A DNA stretch of 64,000 nt from Panaeolus papilionaceus (taxonomy: Eukaryota; Basidiomycota; Agaricomycetes; Agaricales), in assembly GCA_015501605.1 (NCBI GenBank), contig JADNRZ010000037.1, positions 186,001 through 250,000 on the forward strand, in the 5' to 3' direction. Below, one piece after another: positions 36,181 through 47,927 of this stretch (positions are counted from its first letter, which is position 1; each line of letters starts with the position of its first letter). The notes beneath the pieces are model-generated. The model saw only the letters and a list, made by a program, of their open reading frames with translations, did not search any database and was not told the origin of the DNA. Both the position numbers and the translations under genes were made by a program.

Positions 36181-39100
36181 ATGTTAAGTACGACTTTCTC
36201 CCATGTGCTCATGCAATCAGTTAGTAACATTATATTAGCCATCCGGAACGACGGGGCAATATTCGGTATTGGAGAGGTTCAGGGTTTAATCCCTCCTCCT
36301 GATATCACATTCATCGTCATATTCGATATCCTTCACATCTTCGCATTCGTATTGCTAGGCGCTCTTATTTTAACGGCCATTATGTGCGCCCGTCCGCAGA
36401 GGTGTTCATTTTGGTTCTTCTTCATCTCGGCGTGGTTCATCACCAGCTTCTCCAACCTGTTGCTATTGGGAAGACAAACAGGCCCTGCTCCGCCCTTTGG
36501 GTTATGCCTCTTTCAGGCGTCCCTCGTTTATGCGTCGCCTGCAATGTGAGCGAACCCCTTTTATCTAGAGAGTTACGCGCCACTAACGTTGGCGCAAACC
36601 CAGAGATGCCACATCTTGCGTATCGTTTATGATCCACGTTTGTTTTACTGCGCCCATGTATGGTGGCACACGCTGATTATGGTCAATAGGTTTATTTGAC
36701 GACCCTGCTGCGTTTGAGGGCAAACGAAGCTTACTCACGCACAATCTTTCGAATCGTAAGCGAGGGCATTCTCGTCTGCCAGTGCAGATAAGCTCAATCA
36801 AATTATCTATAGATGCAGGTCGTACCTTGGCTCATATTCTTTGCCGTTATTCTGGAGGTGGTCATCGTGAGTCTCTCAATATCGGTGTATTCATCTCACT
36901 TGGTGACCATTCAGCGATGCATCTGCAGATTGGCGTCATGAATCCCGTTGAAGTGCGAAGACACCCGTCAGGAATGTATTGCCATATCGGTAACTCTACC
37001 CCGTAAGCCCACTCCATGGTATCGTACAAAGTATGCTTAACCATCAGCAAAATTGCTGCTAGCAAGAATATGCGATGTCAGGTAGTAATCATTATATCCG
37101 CCGTGTATGTATCATACCCGCCGGATTTGTTACATACAAAGCAGATATTACCCAGATATATCATATTTACATTAGTTATCAACATACCTGGGGTGAAGTC
37201 AATTGACGCTGCACATATCTGCGCAATGTCTGGATTTGTTTGACATATCCATCAAGAAGCTACCCCCGCTTCACATATCTGAACAGTGACGGACGAATAC
37301 TGTGTAGATATATTGAAAGCAGTCTGATAATAGTATATCTGTTAAATTGAGGGCCGATGTAGCACAGATCTGGAGATATCTGCTCGGGGACTGGACATAT
37401 CTGGCCAATAACTGTCTGAATATTATATATCCATTCAGCGCCTATCTGCGACCATTATATCCATCAGGCGTCTACAGGGTATGTGTATTTATGTGCCTTT
37501 CCTGTCTTCCATCAAGATTCAAGACGGATATTCGATAAATTTGTGATATTCCATCCAGACTGATCAGAGGAATGCCGAGATCTCGATAGGGACAAGGGAT
37601 ATATGTCGATCGCGAAAGACCAACCTGTGTGTACTATATATGTCAATCAACTGAAATTCGATCACAGCTGTGCTGGGTCACTGAGATTACCCACAGGTGA
37701 CAGTTGTGAGCAAAGGTTCCAAGGTTCAACGTTCACCGTCGCATTGAAGTATCGGACTTTGTGACTCCGAGTTCCAGATCCACCGCTTTAGCATCCAGAA
37801 TTGATCATGCATAATAAATTTAAACGATGGTGTAAGTATGTGAAATGCTCATACTACTACAAAGCTACGATGCCAGAGTGTACGTGCTCAAGTTGCTGCC
37901 TGTTCCTCATCTTAATTCCTCGGCTCCCAATTCAATGTCCGATTCACGGGCAGGATCTAAGTTGGGTATAATCCTAAGGGTGCCGTGTAAATAACTCTTG
38001 ACTGGGAAGCCAACCACAAGCACGACCCACAGGCTACCCAAATGACGTTATGTCGGAGTTTGAAAGTCGGAGTTCGCTGACACTTTCAACTTCCGAAACG
38101 CGTCGAATAATTCAAGAACCCCTTTCTCTCTCCTACCACCATCATCTCCCCTTCCCTATCCTCCTCTCTCTTTCAAGTATCCACTATCAATCACACCTTG
38201 AATCATGTATTGCCGAAACTACAATAGGCCGTCAGCCTCAATATCAAACTCGTCTGCCCCTAGTTTCTGTGTGACTCTCGATTGACTCAATTCAGGACCC
38301 AGGTCCATCGGCCGCCCGTGAATCTGCCATCGCGCTCCTTGCGGAGGAAGATGGGTGTTTTACATGGTGGAAGGGGCTTTAGTATGTCTATTCATACTAA
38401 TGTATGCGCAACGTTTGACTCATATACACTGTTTTGACTGACTTATAGGTGTTCTGCTCAAAAGTAGGCGCATATATGCGGTTTTTTTGTGACGAATTCT
38501 GATTTTGCATACAAACAGGTATAGGAACACTGGTGAACCCAATTTTGGCACGCTACTCTGGTGAGTCGCATAGTTCCCCTCCCCTTCTCTAGTAGACTAG
38601 TAGATCCTCTTGCGCCCCCATTGACATCACAATCCACTCATCTATCCTATTTTCATTCGCTCCTTTGTCCTTTCTCATGTACGGTATCGATTTGTGTAGG
38701 TAGTATATTCCAATTCATGATTTATGCCATTCTACTGTGCCGAGAGTCAATGAGATGAATTTCTGTACAATGTACCGAAGTCCAGCCGATAAGCTACATA
38801 TCTGAGTGATGTCTGAATTCGCTAAACAGATATGTAAATTACAGACCGCAGTCGACATATCTGTTTAAAAATCATATATCTGCCAATATCAGCTGCGGTG
38901 TGAAACCTGGCAGGAACTTGCATATCTGGCAAACTCTGGCTGATGATGAGAACGCAGAGGGCAGGGGCAGAAATACCCAGTTAGTCATATCCCTACCCAG
39001 TTGACACTATCTCTACCCAGTCATAGTATTCTTGTCGCCCGCATTTTTGCTGATGACGCAAATCTCACGCAGGACCAACGTCTCCGCCATAATCAGCATC

Positions 39101-39643
39101 ATCTGCCTGATATGCGTCGTTGTACTAGATGGTAGGGAAAATTAATGATATGATACGAATAAGGATGTACTTAAATTTCAACAGTACTGATTATCAGAAT
39201 CCTTCGCCGCTTTCGTCTAGAACGAGGAGGTTTAAACGGGTTCCGTTCGCAAAACCAACTCTTGTTCGATACGATGGTGAGGTTGATGGCATTTGGGGTG
39301 TGTCTTCTTACTGCCCTCATGTGAGTCGACTTAAGCCCTGTGGATATGTCACTGCTTGCTCAATATTCCGCAGATTATCCTTCCTCCAATACCTTCCAAC
39401 ACCGGCAGTAGAGCCTGCAAAATTAAATTTATTCATTGCGTCATGTACGTGAATCAGGCTCTCAATACCAGGAGTTCAGCTGATTTTACCCGTTTTACAG
39501 TCCCACTTTCTGTGTTCATTACGCTTGGGACACAGAAAGACATATTGACCGCATGGAAAATCTATCGAAATGATGACTTTGAGGACAGAGTTCAAGCATC
39601 CCAAGTACACGAAGCTACAGTGACGATTCAAGTAAATAAATAA
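36181..39643 (+). CDS. Multi-pass membrane protein 1, with 2-kb intron
   Basis: Nine exons: 36181-36545, 36604-36637, 36690-36755, 36813-36866, 36929-37002, 39073-39131, 39185-39320, 39374-39444 and 39501-39643; all phases join to give 333 residues. Hydrophobic segments fit about seven membrane helices (for example FDILHIFAFVLLGALIL, VVPWLIFFAVILEVVI, AIISIICLICVVVLD). Family marks shared with the next two genes are SNLLLLGRQTG, CLFQASLVYASP, HPSGMYCHI and LGTQKDILTAW. The layout recalls a receptor-like seven-helix protein, but no known receptor signature is visible, so the function is open. Intron five is 2070 bp, against short introns in the paralogues. The first residues may instead be split by a 33-bp intron. 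Confidence 0.78.
37003..39072. mobile_element. Putative non-autonomous transposon inside an intron
   Basis: The intron runs from GTAAGC to CACGCAG and keeps phase 2 with the flanking exons. Near both sides it carries many copies of CATATCTG or its complement (about 37210-37450 and 38790-38935), while the interior has few. At the right side 'tacccagt' occurs three times about 20 bp apart (38979-39025). Subterminal repeats at both ends fit a DNA transposon without a transposase. I could not find clean terminal inverted repeats or a target duplication, so the true ends are unknown. Confidence 0.6.
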
Positions 39644-40345
39644 AAGACTTGCTAAATAACGCACCGAGCTTTTGTCCTTGTACTTATTACGAGTTCGTGA
39701 GTGTACGAGCCACCTTCCGTTCCATTTTTGTCTTGTAATGTATCAGTATATCTAATTTCCCCCAAGTATATAATCCGCTAATATTTCAGCTGATTGACCC
39801 AATGTTTTCATCCTGACGCTTTGATGAGAGTTGAACATTGTAAGAACGTTAACACGGAGCGGTAAGGTCAACCGAGGTACACCATGCTATGCCATCAACC
39901 ACCACCCACGTTCTTGCACTTATGATCTGACATTCCACCGCCCATTGGCTGTGTAGGTCGTACAAGTACATAGGACAGGGCCTGAGAATGATGGTCGTTT
40001 GAAAATTCATGATGGAACTTCTCAATTCCAACATCACCCACAATGATGCAGTTCTTTCAATTACAGCACTTGCCCAGAACCTAGTATTATCGCCTAAATA
40101 TAGTCTATAGCCTTGGAGTATCACAAGATGGTTCTGGGTTCTCACATTTTCAGTCGCGAAGTGAAGTGTGGTATATATAGAACGAAACTGAGAAAAGGGA
40201 CCATAAAATCAAGAGATCTCCTGGCGAGGGCCACATCATCATCTTCATCTTGCCTGTCGACCACCTTGTTATCTTTCTTTCTCCGCGCTCACTAGGTTAG
40301 GTGGACTTCTGGTCTACGAAAGGGCTACACAGGTGTAACCCTAAG
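39644..40345. other. Intergenic between membrane proteins 1 and 2
   Basis: About 700 bp. 'gtatatatag' at about 40170 is a possible TATA-like element. A minus-strand frame at 39849-40145 has no recognised domain. No gene is supported. Confidence 0.35.
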
Positions 40346-41818
40346 ATGTTTATCCTTCGTACGTGTATTTTCAAACGTCAAACTTGAAAACGTTCCATCA
40401 ACGGTAAATGGTCAGATTCACCACTCGACCCTGTGGGTCTGGAAGCTAGCCTTTCCAACGCATCCCATACAGTGCCCTACGATCCTCACGTCAACCTAAT
40501 TACGGCGTTTGACGCTCTCTACATCCTGGGATTCATCGCTGTCACTGCAATTCTTGTAACGGCCTGGTTGTCGTCACAAATTCACCGTTCCTCTTTATGG
40601 TTTCTCTTCGTTGGCTCCTGGTCTGTCGCCAGTCTCGCCAATTTACTGCTGTTGGGGAACCAGACCAATCCTACTCCGAATGGAGCGCTATGTCTAGCCC
40701 AAGCATCTTTGATATACGCCGCGCCAGTATTGTGAATTCGGCTGTATCACCTTGATGTGTCGAGTACTGACGCCGATGAGACAGAAACGCGACAAGCTGC
40801 TTAAGCTTTATGACTCATGTAAGATGGGCTGCTGTATCCTCAAAAGCTTGATTTTCAATGAGTCCCTTTGACAGGTATACTTCTCCGTGAGCTTGACTGT
40901 GGAATCTGGCCCTCGTATGCCATTGCTATCAACGAGAATGGTAGATTTTCACATTTCAAGCCTACTTAAGATACTCAATTCTCACCAGCTACACATTCTA
41001 CCATGGTTTGCATTTATCTTTGTAATTACTGAAGTAGTCGCTGTGAGTAATACTTTATTCAGTTCCGAGATTAGTCGCAGTCAGAGCTCACCAGTTTTAG
41101 GTCGGGGTCATCCATCATGATAGTGTCGTTCCTGATGCATCAGGAATGTATTGCCACATCACAAACTCTTTACCGTGAGCTTATCCATGAAAACCTGCGC
41201 GGACATCAGCTAAAATTCAAGATGTGTCTTAGCAACCGAATCAGCGCCTCAATGACAATTGTGTGTATGATTTCCGTGATCGTTCTTGATGGTAAGATAT
41301 ACATTTCCTCCATTCAATAGAGTCAGCTGACAGATGGTCCACATTTTCAGTGCTTGTCACCCGAATCCTGCGTCGAACATGGCATGAAACACGATCGATA
41401 ACCGCGAGCCGTCCCCAATCTGTATCGATGCAAGAGCACTTCTCGTTGGATATTGTGATTCGCGTTGTTATTTTTGGCTTTTGCCCTATGCTCGCCCTTG
41501 CGTAAGTCAAGTCCTCTCAGACATTGGGAACCAACTGTAGCTAACGCCGACACCCGACAGCATCTCTAGTACACAGTATCTCCCAAACACTCAGCACCTC
41601 CTTCTCAGTGAGCGGATGAACGTAGTCACCGCTGCCCGTACGTTGATAATTCTATCGTTGTTTATCCCTATCGTGACCCCGTCTTCCCTTATCTTTTCGC
41701 AGTTCCCCTTTCCGCATTCATCATATTCGGAAGTCAACGCGATATTCTTCGAGTGTGGAGAATTTCTGGGAAAGGTGAAACTGAAAGAGGTCCCGTAACC
41801 GTAATGAGAAAGAACTAG
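40346..41818 (+). CDS. Multi-pass membrane protein 2
   Basis: Paralogue of the genes before and after. The start is a 13-nt first exon (40346-40358, MFIL+) followed by exon 2 entering near 40416; the same tiny first exon occurs in gene 3. Later exons read SNLLLLGNQTN, CLAQASLIYAAP, NATSCLSFMTH, LHILPWFAFIFVITEVVA, SGMYCHITNSLP, SASMTIVCMISVIVLD, DIVIRVVIFGFCPMLALA and AFIIFGSQRDILRVW, then end in TAG at 41818. Junctions follow GT-AG with phases matching the paralogues. About seven membrane helices are predicted; localisation and ligand are unknown. Confidence 0.76.
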
Positions 41819-42445
41819 TCGTTGTTTGAAGTATTCAACTGTATTTGCTATTTTAACGTTATCAATGATGTGAAGTCTCAGTTGTCGAACTGTGCTTCTG
41901 ATATGATGGAGGCTGTTATCATCATGGGATACCGACATAGCGTGATTGAAGTCTCGATGATGCTGAGAATTGATTAGATTGCTAACTTTATTTAGACACG
42001 ATGCAGTGCAGCCTGGGATACGTCCTCCTATTTCATACATATGCATCCAAGAAAACGGGTCCTGATTTCACACTCATCGCCCACAATTGGGGGATCCTTG
42101 AAACACCGTGGCATATCTATAAGGATTGAAACTCCCCGTTTGATCAACTTTGATGTTCCTAATCTCCGAAATTAAGTGACCCTAGCAACTCGACTGAGCT
42201 TGAACACAGGCTTCTGTGCCAGACGACAGGGACATGTCTTGTAAGTAGTGATATAAGACCCCTCTCGAGTATCTCGCAGGCATTGTCTGACTACGTATAC
42301 CCTCGCCAATTACCATAACCGCACACGCGTGCGCAGATTTCGTCTTATCGCTCGAGCTGGTTCTCGCTGGATCGTTTGGAGAAGCGTAGACGTTGGGGTT
42401 TTGGATCTTGCTTAATAAGGAACAGAGAATATATCAAGGAGTGTT
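41819..42445. other. Intergenic between membrane proteins 2 and 3
   Basis: About 630 bp with no supported gene. The minus-strand frame overlapping 41591-42046 is partly antisense to the last exon of gene 2 and shows no domain. Confidence 0.35.
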
Positions 42446-43966
42446 ATGTTCATTCTGCGTAAGCGAGTACCGCTGAACCATAGGGAGGAGCCTTATAGTA
42501 AGGATGATTGACGAGGATTTACAGGAGACTTGTCCCTAGCTTCGCTCTCAAAGAGTGGTTCAGCTGCGATCCCCTCTGATATAACACCAGGTGGAATCGA
42601 CACTGGCCTCATCATCATTTTCGACGTCTTGTCTTTCTTCGGTCTCATATCAATCTTGGTTGTCATTTCCACCGCCTGGTTCTCTCCGCGAGTCCACAGA
42701 ACGTCACTATGGTTCTTGTTTATGTCTTCTTTCGCGTTCACCAGCATTTCCAATCTCCTCCTGCTTGGTCAACAGACGGGTCGTCAACCTAACTTTGGAC
42801 TGTGTATTTTTCAAGCATCATTGGTTTACGCTGCACCAGTGATGTGGGGTAATTGGTTATAACATCTTTCGGGTGGACTAACCCTCATTCATAGAAATTG
42901 TACGACGGGTTTGAGTTTCATGATTCATGTATGTATCCTCCAATTAAAGCGTTTCGCATGACCGACAATATTAATTATTTAGGTATGGCTGTCTATCCGG
43001 AATCCCGACTTGAACACCCGCATCTCTAGACGTTGGATAATACTGGCAAGTCTTTCACTCGAGGTCCAAAACCATATTCAGCCTTGTATTGAAAGAGGTT
43101 GCTTCACTGAAATACGATAGTTACATCTGCTCCCGTTGCTCCTGACTCTTGCAACGATCATCGAGGTGCTTGCAGTAAGGGCGTTTGACATGGGCATAAT
43201 ACGGTAGTTGGCTAATCGAGCACTCATCAGGTGGGTCTCATCGACCCCAAGAGAGTGGTTCCAGATACGTCGGCGATGTTCTGTCATATATCTAGTCAAA
43301 TCTCGTGAGTCTGAATCCATTAAATCTTCCTTCAATTACCGTTCATATCGTTTTGAGAAGTAACCGGATAACGTCCAGTATCAGTGTGGTCTGTATGCTG
43401 ACCATTCTGGTTATCGATGGTGAGTTGCACTTGTCTACACTCTATGCTCTCCTTAAATAACGTCCGCGTCACCTCAGCCTTCATCATTCGGATTCTACGA
43501 TCGAGATGGAAAGCTTTTCAGCGCACGGCTCGTCCTCTATTCCTTCAACCGGACGACCCCGACCCTGGACGCCGTGACATCTCTTTAGACAGTTTGATTC
43601 GCGTCGTTGCATTTGCGTTGCTCCCAATCATAGCGATTGTGTGAGTATATACCTCAAGGGAATCGTATATAACACTTCGACTAATTCTCATTCGTTATCT
43701 AGAGTCTCATTTGCGCAGTACTTTCCGAGGTCTCAAGAAGGCGGGACCAGCGCGCGAACGAATATCGTCATCGCTACTCGTAAGTCCTTCCGCCATCATA
43801 TATCCGACGAAAAGGAATAAAAATATATACAATAACAGTTCCTCCCGCTGCATTCTTCATATTTGGGACGCAAAGAGATCTGTTGCGCGCCTGGGGAGTC
43901 ATGAAACCGGAGAAGGAGATTCATTGGCAGAGACGGGGCGTTTCTGACAACCTCGTTGTAAAATAG
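42446..43966 (+). CDS. Multi-pass membrane protein 3 (GC-AG intron)
   Basis: Third paralogue. First exon is 42446-42458 (13 nt), second 42525-42843. Marks: SNLLLLGQQTG, CIFQASLVYAAP, NCTTGLSFMIH, VWLSIRNPDLNTRISRRW, LHLLPLLLTLATIIEVLA, FCHISSQIS, SISVVCMLTILVID, LIRVVAFALLPIIAIV and FFIFGTQRDLLRAW, ending NLVVK then TAG. One intron appears to begin GCAAGT (about 43047) and end ATACGATAG, a GC-AG intron at the place where gene 2 uses GTAGAT. About seven hydrophobic segments. A further exon may follow near 44012 after a TTTCAG acceptor, so the 3' end is less certain. Confidence 0.75.
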
Positions 43967-44011
43967 TTACATGTAATTGTGTAAAATAGAACTAATTTAT
44001 TTGTTTCAGAA

Positions 44012-44200
44012 AGTATTTGTACGAGGAAATGGACTTGCTGAATATTGGGGAAAAGGGATTCGATTTTGAGGACGCAGATGTGAAGCCCCTAAACGAGGCT
44101 CGGAAAAAGCCGGTGGATTTCGCAACAGGAGCAGACACCTCTCCTTGTCCAATGTCCGCAATCGTCGTCGTCGTTGTCCACAATTCTTTCCTCCAAATCC
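44012..44200 (+). other. Possible alternative last exon of membrane protein 3
   Basis: After 'ttatttgtttcag' an open acidic stretch begins (YEEMDLLNIGEKGFDFEDAD...). It could be an alternative C-terminal exon of the preceding gene, spliced from upstream of its stop codon. No donor that joins in phase is obvious, so this may be chance. Confidence 0.2.
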
Positions 44201-44344
44201 TAGTTCATACGAATTTTATTTTATTCTGGATATCTACCCAAATCGTTGGATTAAGTGTGATGCCAATCAAACATGAAGACGGCGCGGAGAAGAGGTATGA
44301 ATCCTACATCTTCTCAACTTATACAACATCCTTGACCCCTAATT

Positions 44345-46742
44345 TTACAAGCACTGAGAATAGTAGGGATTTGCGTACGTGCAGGTAGATCCAGAGGCGC
44401 AGACTTTGCAACCGTTGTAGCCCTGGCCACCGCATTGACCCCACTTCGCAATCGCGCAGGTAGTTGTTGTGGGCATTGGGGTCATAGTCGTTGTTGAACT
44501 GGGTATGGACGTCGTCGCAGGTGACGTGGGAGCTGGAGGAATGGAGGAATCGTATCTCGCCTTGATCAGGTTTGCAGCCTATGGATGGATCGGATCAGCG
44601 TTGGTGACGTGGCAGCTAGACCAAGCAGATTCTCTTACCTTCTCTGCGATGGCGTAGACTGTGGCACAAGTGTGGGTACCGGGAATCATGGGGATTATGG
44701 AGATATCCCCAACGCTGAGACCCGTAACGCCATAAACCAGCAATTCTGGAGAGACGACACCAGCTTGGTCGCGTGGTTGCATGGCAGAAGTCCCGCAGGA
44801 GTGAGCGGTGGATGGGGTCATGCTGCTTGCTGCCCAGGTCGCGATTTGTGCGTCGGAGCTTACAGAGGTTCCAGGTGATGACTCTACAGGGGTTAGCTGC
44901 TGATGTGATGGAGCGGCGAACCACCTTCTGGTGAACTTGACCACAGCGACGAAGACTTCGGTGTCGAGAGGGTTGATGTTGACGTTGTAGTCGATTGTGG
45001 GTTCCGCGTACTTGTCAGATGGGTTTAAGAGCACAGTACCGCGACTGAAAGGCCTTTCTAAGACGAGAGAGGTACTGGATCCACCAGAGAAGGGGATCTC
45101 TACGACGCCGTTATCCGTTTTTCCAAAGGAGGTGAGAAGAAGATCACGTTGGGCGACATATCCAGCGACTTGCTGCGAATTGTAGCTTTTAGGAAGGTAA
45201 GCCGCCGCGTTTTGTGTCTTTCCTTTGTCGATTGTGGTCTGATACGTAGGGCTAAGGATAGGCCATGGAACCGTCGCAAGACTGTTGCCAACTCCCATTG
45301 AAGATGGACCTAATCGGTATGTTAAAACGGGTTGTGAAGATCGGAAACCTTGTGCTCACCTTTACGCAAGGCCCATTGGTCGCGCGCCCACTGAGCAAAA
45401 GTCTGGTTCGTCTGGAGGGATCCACGGTTGGGAACAAGATCGGTCCGGTCTGTAACATAATCAACTCCAGTCCGTCTCCCCTCTCCCTCCACGACACTCA
45501 CATTGATACGAAATCCCAACAGCAGGATGATCTTGAAGATTCCCTCCAACACCAGGAAGATCCACGAGAACCGGGATGTTCGCTTGCTGCAACAACGCCG
45601 ACGGACCGATTCCACTCCTCTGCAAGATCTGAGGCGTATGCAACCACCCAGCGCACAGGATAACCTCCTGAGCCGCTTTCACCGTGACCGTCGCAGCCCC
45701 GTTTGCTGTTCCTCGGGCCTGGATACGAACACCCTCAGCACGTTTCTTGGAGTTAAACAGGATCTCGTTGACGCGGTACCCTGTGAGGAGCTTGAGATTT
45801 GAGCGTGTGCGGACGGGGTCGAAGTAACCACTGCGAGCGTATGATCGGCGGTATTGTTGGTCGACGTTGGATGGCACCCAGTATGCGCCGTGTGCATCAC
45901 CAGCTGCGCCTTCTACCTGGATGGGAACGCCGACTTCGGTCCATGCTTTCCACTGGACCTCTACGAACCCGTGAGTAACGTTTTGGTGTAGTTGGGCAGT
46001 GACTTACTGATACTAGGCCACTGCCAATCAGGGAACGTGGCTTGAATAGGACCATCCCCATACGCGCGACCGATATCCCAAGTAATGTTATACTCAGCAG
46101 CGAGGTCAGCTCTAGGGGGAGTAAACATCGCGCTCTAAACTTTCATCAGCATCTCTTCACCATCATCACTTCGCCTGCGACTCACCCTCTTGAAGTATGG
46201 CAACAATCCGTCCCATCCCCATCCCGGATTTCCGAGTCGTTCCCAATTATCATAGTCATCCTTGCTCCCTCGGTCAAACAACATGCCATTCACAGTACTC
46301 CCTCCACCAACCACACTCGCAGCGTATACGGGACCACCTCGATTATTGATTCCAGGCTGGGGCACAATGGTAGCGTTGAATAGGAGAGCCTGGCGATACT
46401 GGGTCGCACTGGAAGGCTCAATCTGAGCCGGATTGTCATCGATGTAGCCGTATTCGACGATGAGTACGGATTCTAGTCGACCAAGTATGAGCCATCACTC
46501 GCATATAGCAACGTTGTATGATAAAATCACTCACTCGTGGGGTCCTGGCTCAATCTATTCGCGATGACCAACCCACTCTGACCACCACCTACGACGATGT
46601 AATCGTATGCAGCCGAGAGTTGGCCTACGTCGATTTGACGGGCGCGGAGGGCGTCGATCATGTCGGCGTAGCCGTAGGTGCTGGAGATGAGAGATGCTGT
46701 GAGTGCGAGGAGATTGGCCAATCTGGGAGAGAAAGGACGCAT
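44345..46742 (-). CDS. Secreted GMC oxidoreductase with C-terminal CBM1
   Basis: Seven exons (minus): 46742-46535, 46472-46186, 46134-46008, 45960-45502, 45449-45360, 45309-44639, 44578-44345; 691 residues, all phases consistent. Residues 1-24 form a signal peptide. VGGGQSG (51-57) is the FAD-binding motif, [11 protein letters not shown] and [16 protein letters not shown] match the GMC signatures. AHSCGTSAM and [16 protein letters not shown] supply the paired C-terminal histidines expected at the active site. A Ser/Thr/Pro linker leads to a CBM1 (about 655-691, [12 protein letters not shown] ... YYSQCL). Family knowledge suggests an extracellular flavoenzyme oxidising a sugar or alcohol, tethered to cellulose; there is no cytochrome domain, so it is not a classical cellobiose dehydrogenase. 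Substrate unknown. Confidence 0.92.
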
Positions 46743-47927
46743 CGTGAACGCGTCTTGTTTGAGTGTTAAACTAGATCAGGAAATAACTTGACTGAACGTG
46801 GAGGAGGATACATGGTGTATGAAGTGGTTATATTTATACGTAATGTCCATTTTCGTCGCTTTTCTCTTCAATTTGTTTCGTTCATAAATTTCGCCATTGT
46901 TTATCCTTCGTTTTCAGAAATTCTACCATTGCACCCGACTTTCATCCAGCGGCTACCCTATTTCCTCGAACTCGTGATACAACTTGGACATCAATTTTGC
47001 TTGTCCGTGCGTCATAGGGATCCAAAAATCATCGTGAACTCGTTTGAATTCGCCGAGGAGCAACTATCAGCAATCTCTCCGCCCGGGCCACGTTCTGTGC
47101 GACGGAGTCGCATAATTCGATCAGTGCAGTGAGTGCACATAATAATACTGAGTTGGATCAGTCGAGACAAAGCAACACATGCTCAAGCTTTGATCTTCTT
47201 CTTCAGAAGAGTGCTTTTTAAGACTTCTCGACGTCGATTCGGAGACTTGAATACAAAAGATATCATCATATGACGCATAGGGTGTTTACGCTATGGGTGT
47301 GGGATTCATATCAATCCGTTCGTCGGCGCGGGACTTCAACGCTATGTCGAGCAATTGAAACCATATATTCAACACAACGAAGCTCGAGGTCGGCCTAAAA
47401 GTTGATATAGGATTTACTCTGAATTTTTACAGATGGAGGGGAAGCATGAAACGACTACTGGTTGCAGTTCACGAGGAGAATTGCAGTAGTCAAGTTAGAC
47501 GTTTAAACTATTTTTTAGACCGTGTAGAGCAAGAAGCCGGACCGTTGCTTGAATTGAACTTTTAGACTTCATCCGACTCGCGCCCCGGTCGTTCCGCTTC
47601 AGAGTCTTCTTGAACAATTGTTTTGCTGTTCGTCCGAGAGTCTTTCTTCGGATAACCCGAAGAACTGTCGTCGTCGGTTGAAGATATCTATTTCACAACG
47701 TAACTTCCAGGGATTTCTCCGAAAGATTTCATACCTGAGTCGAGAACAGGGTAAGGTATATTTAATTTTGCACGGCATATAATTACATAGAACTACATAT
47801 ATCGAGTGGTACAACATGAGAAACGAAGGAAAAGCTGGATTTACAACTACAAAACGAGTGCCGAGTAAGGCGTATATCTCTACTAATGAACGAACAATGT
47901 CAGTATCATAGCCCTATCAGAAGGGGA
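46743..47927. other. Intergenic, no gene seen
   Basis: Upstream of the oxidoreductase; 'ttatatttatacg' near 46828 could serve as its TATA-like element on the minus strand. The rest has only short frames without domains. Confidence 0.35.

Noticed and set aside
38050..38274. Frame inside the large intron as a transposon gene
   Set aside because: 74 codons with no transposase motif; low-complexity Ser/Leu content.
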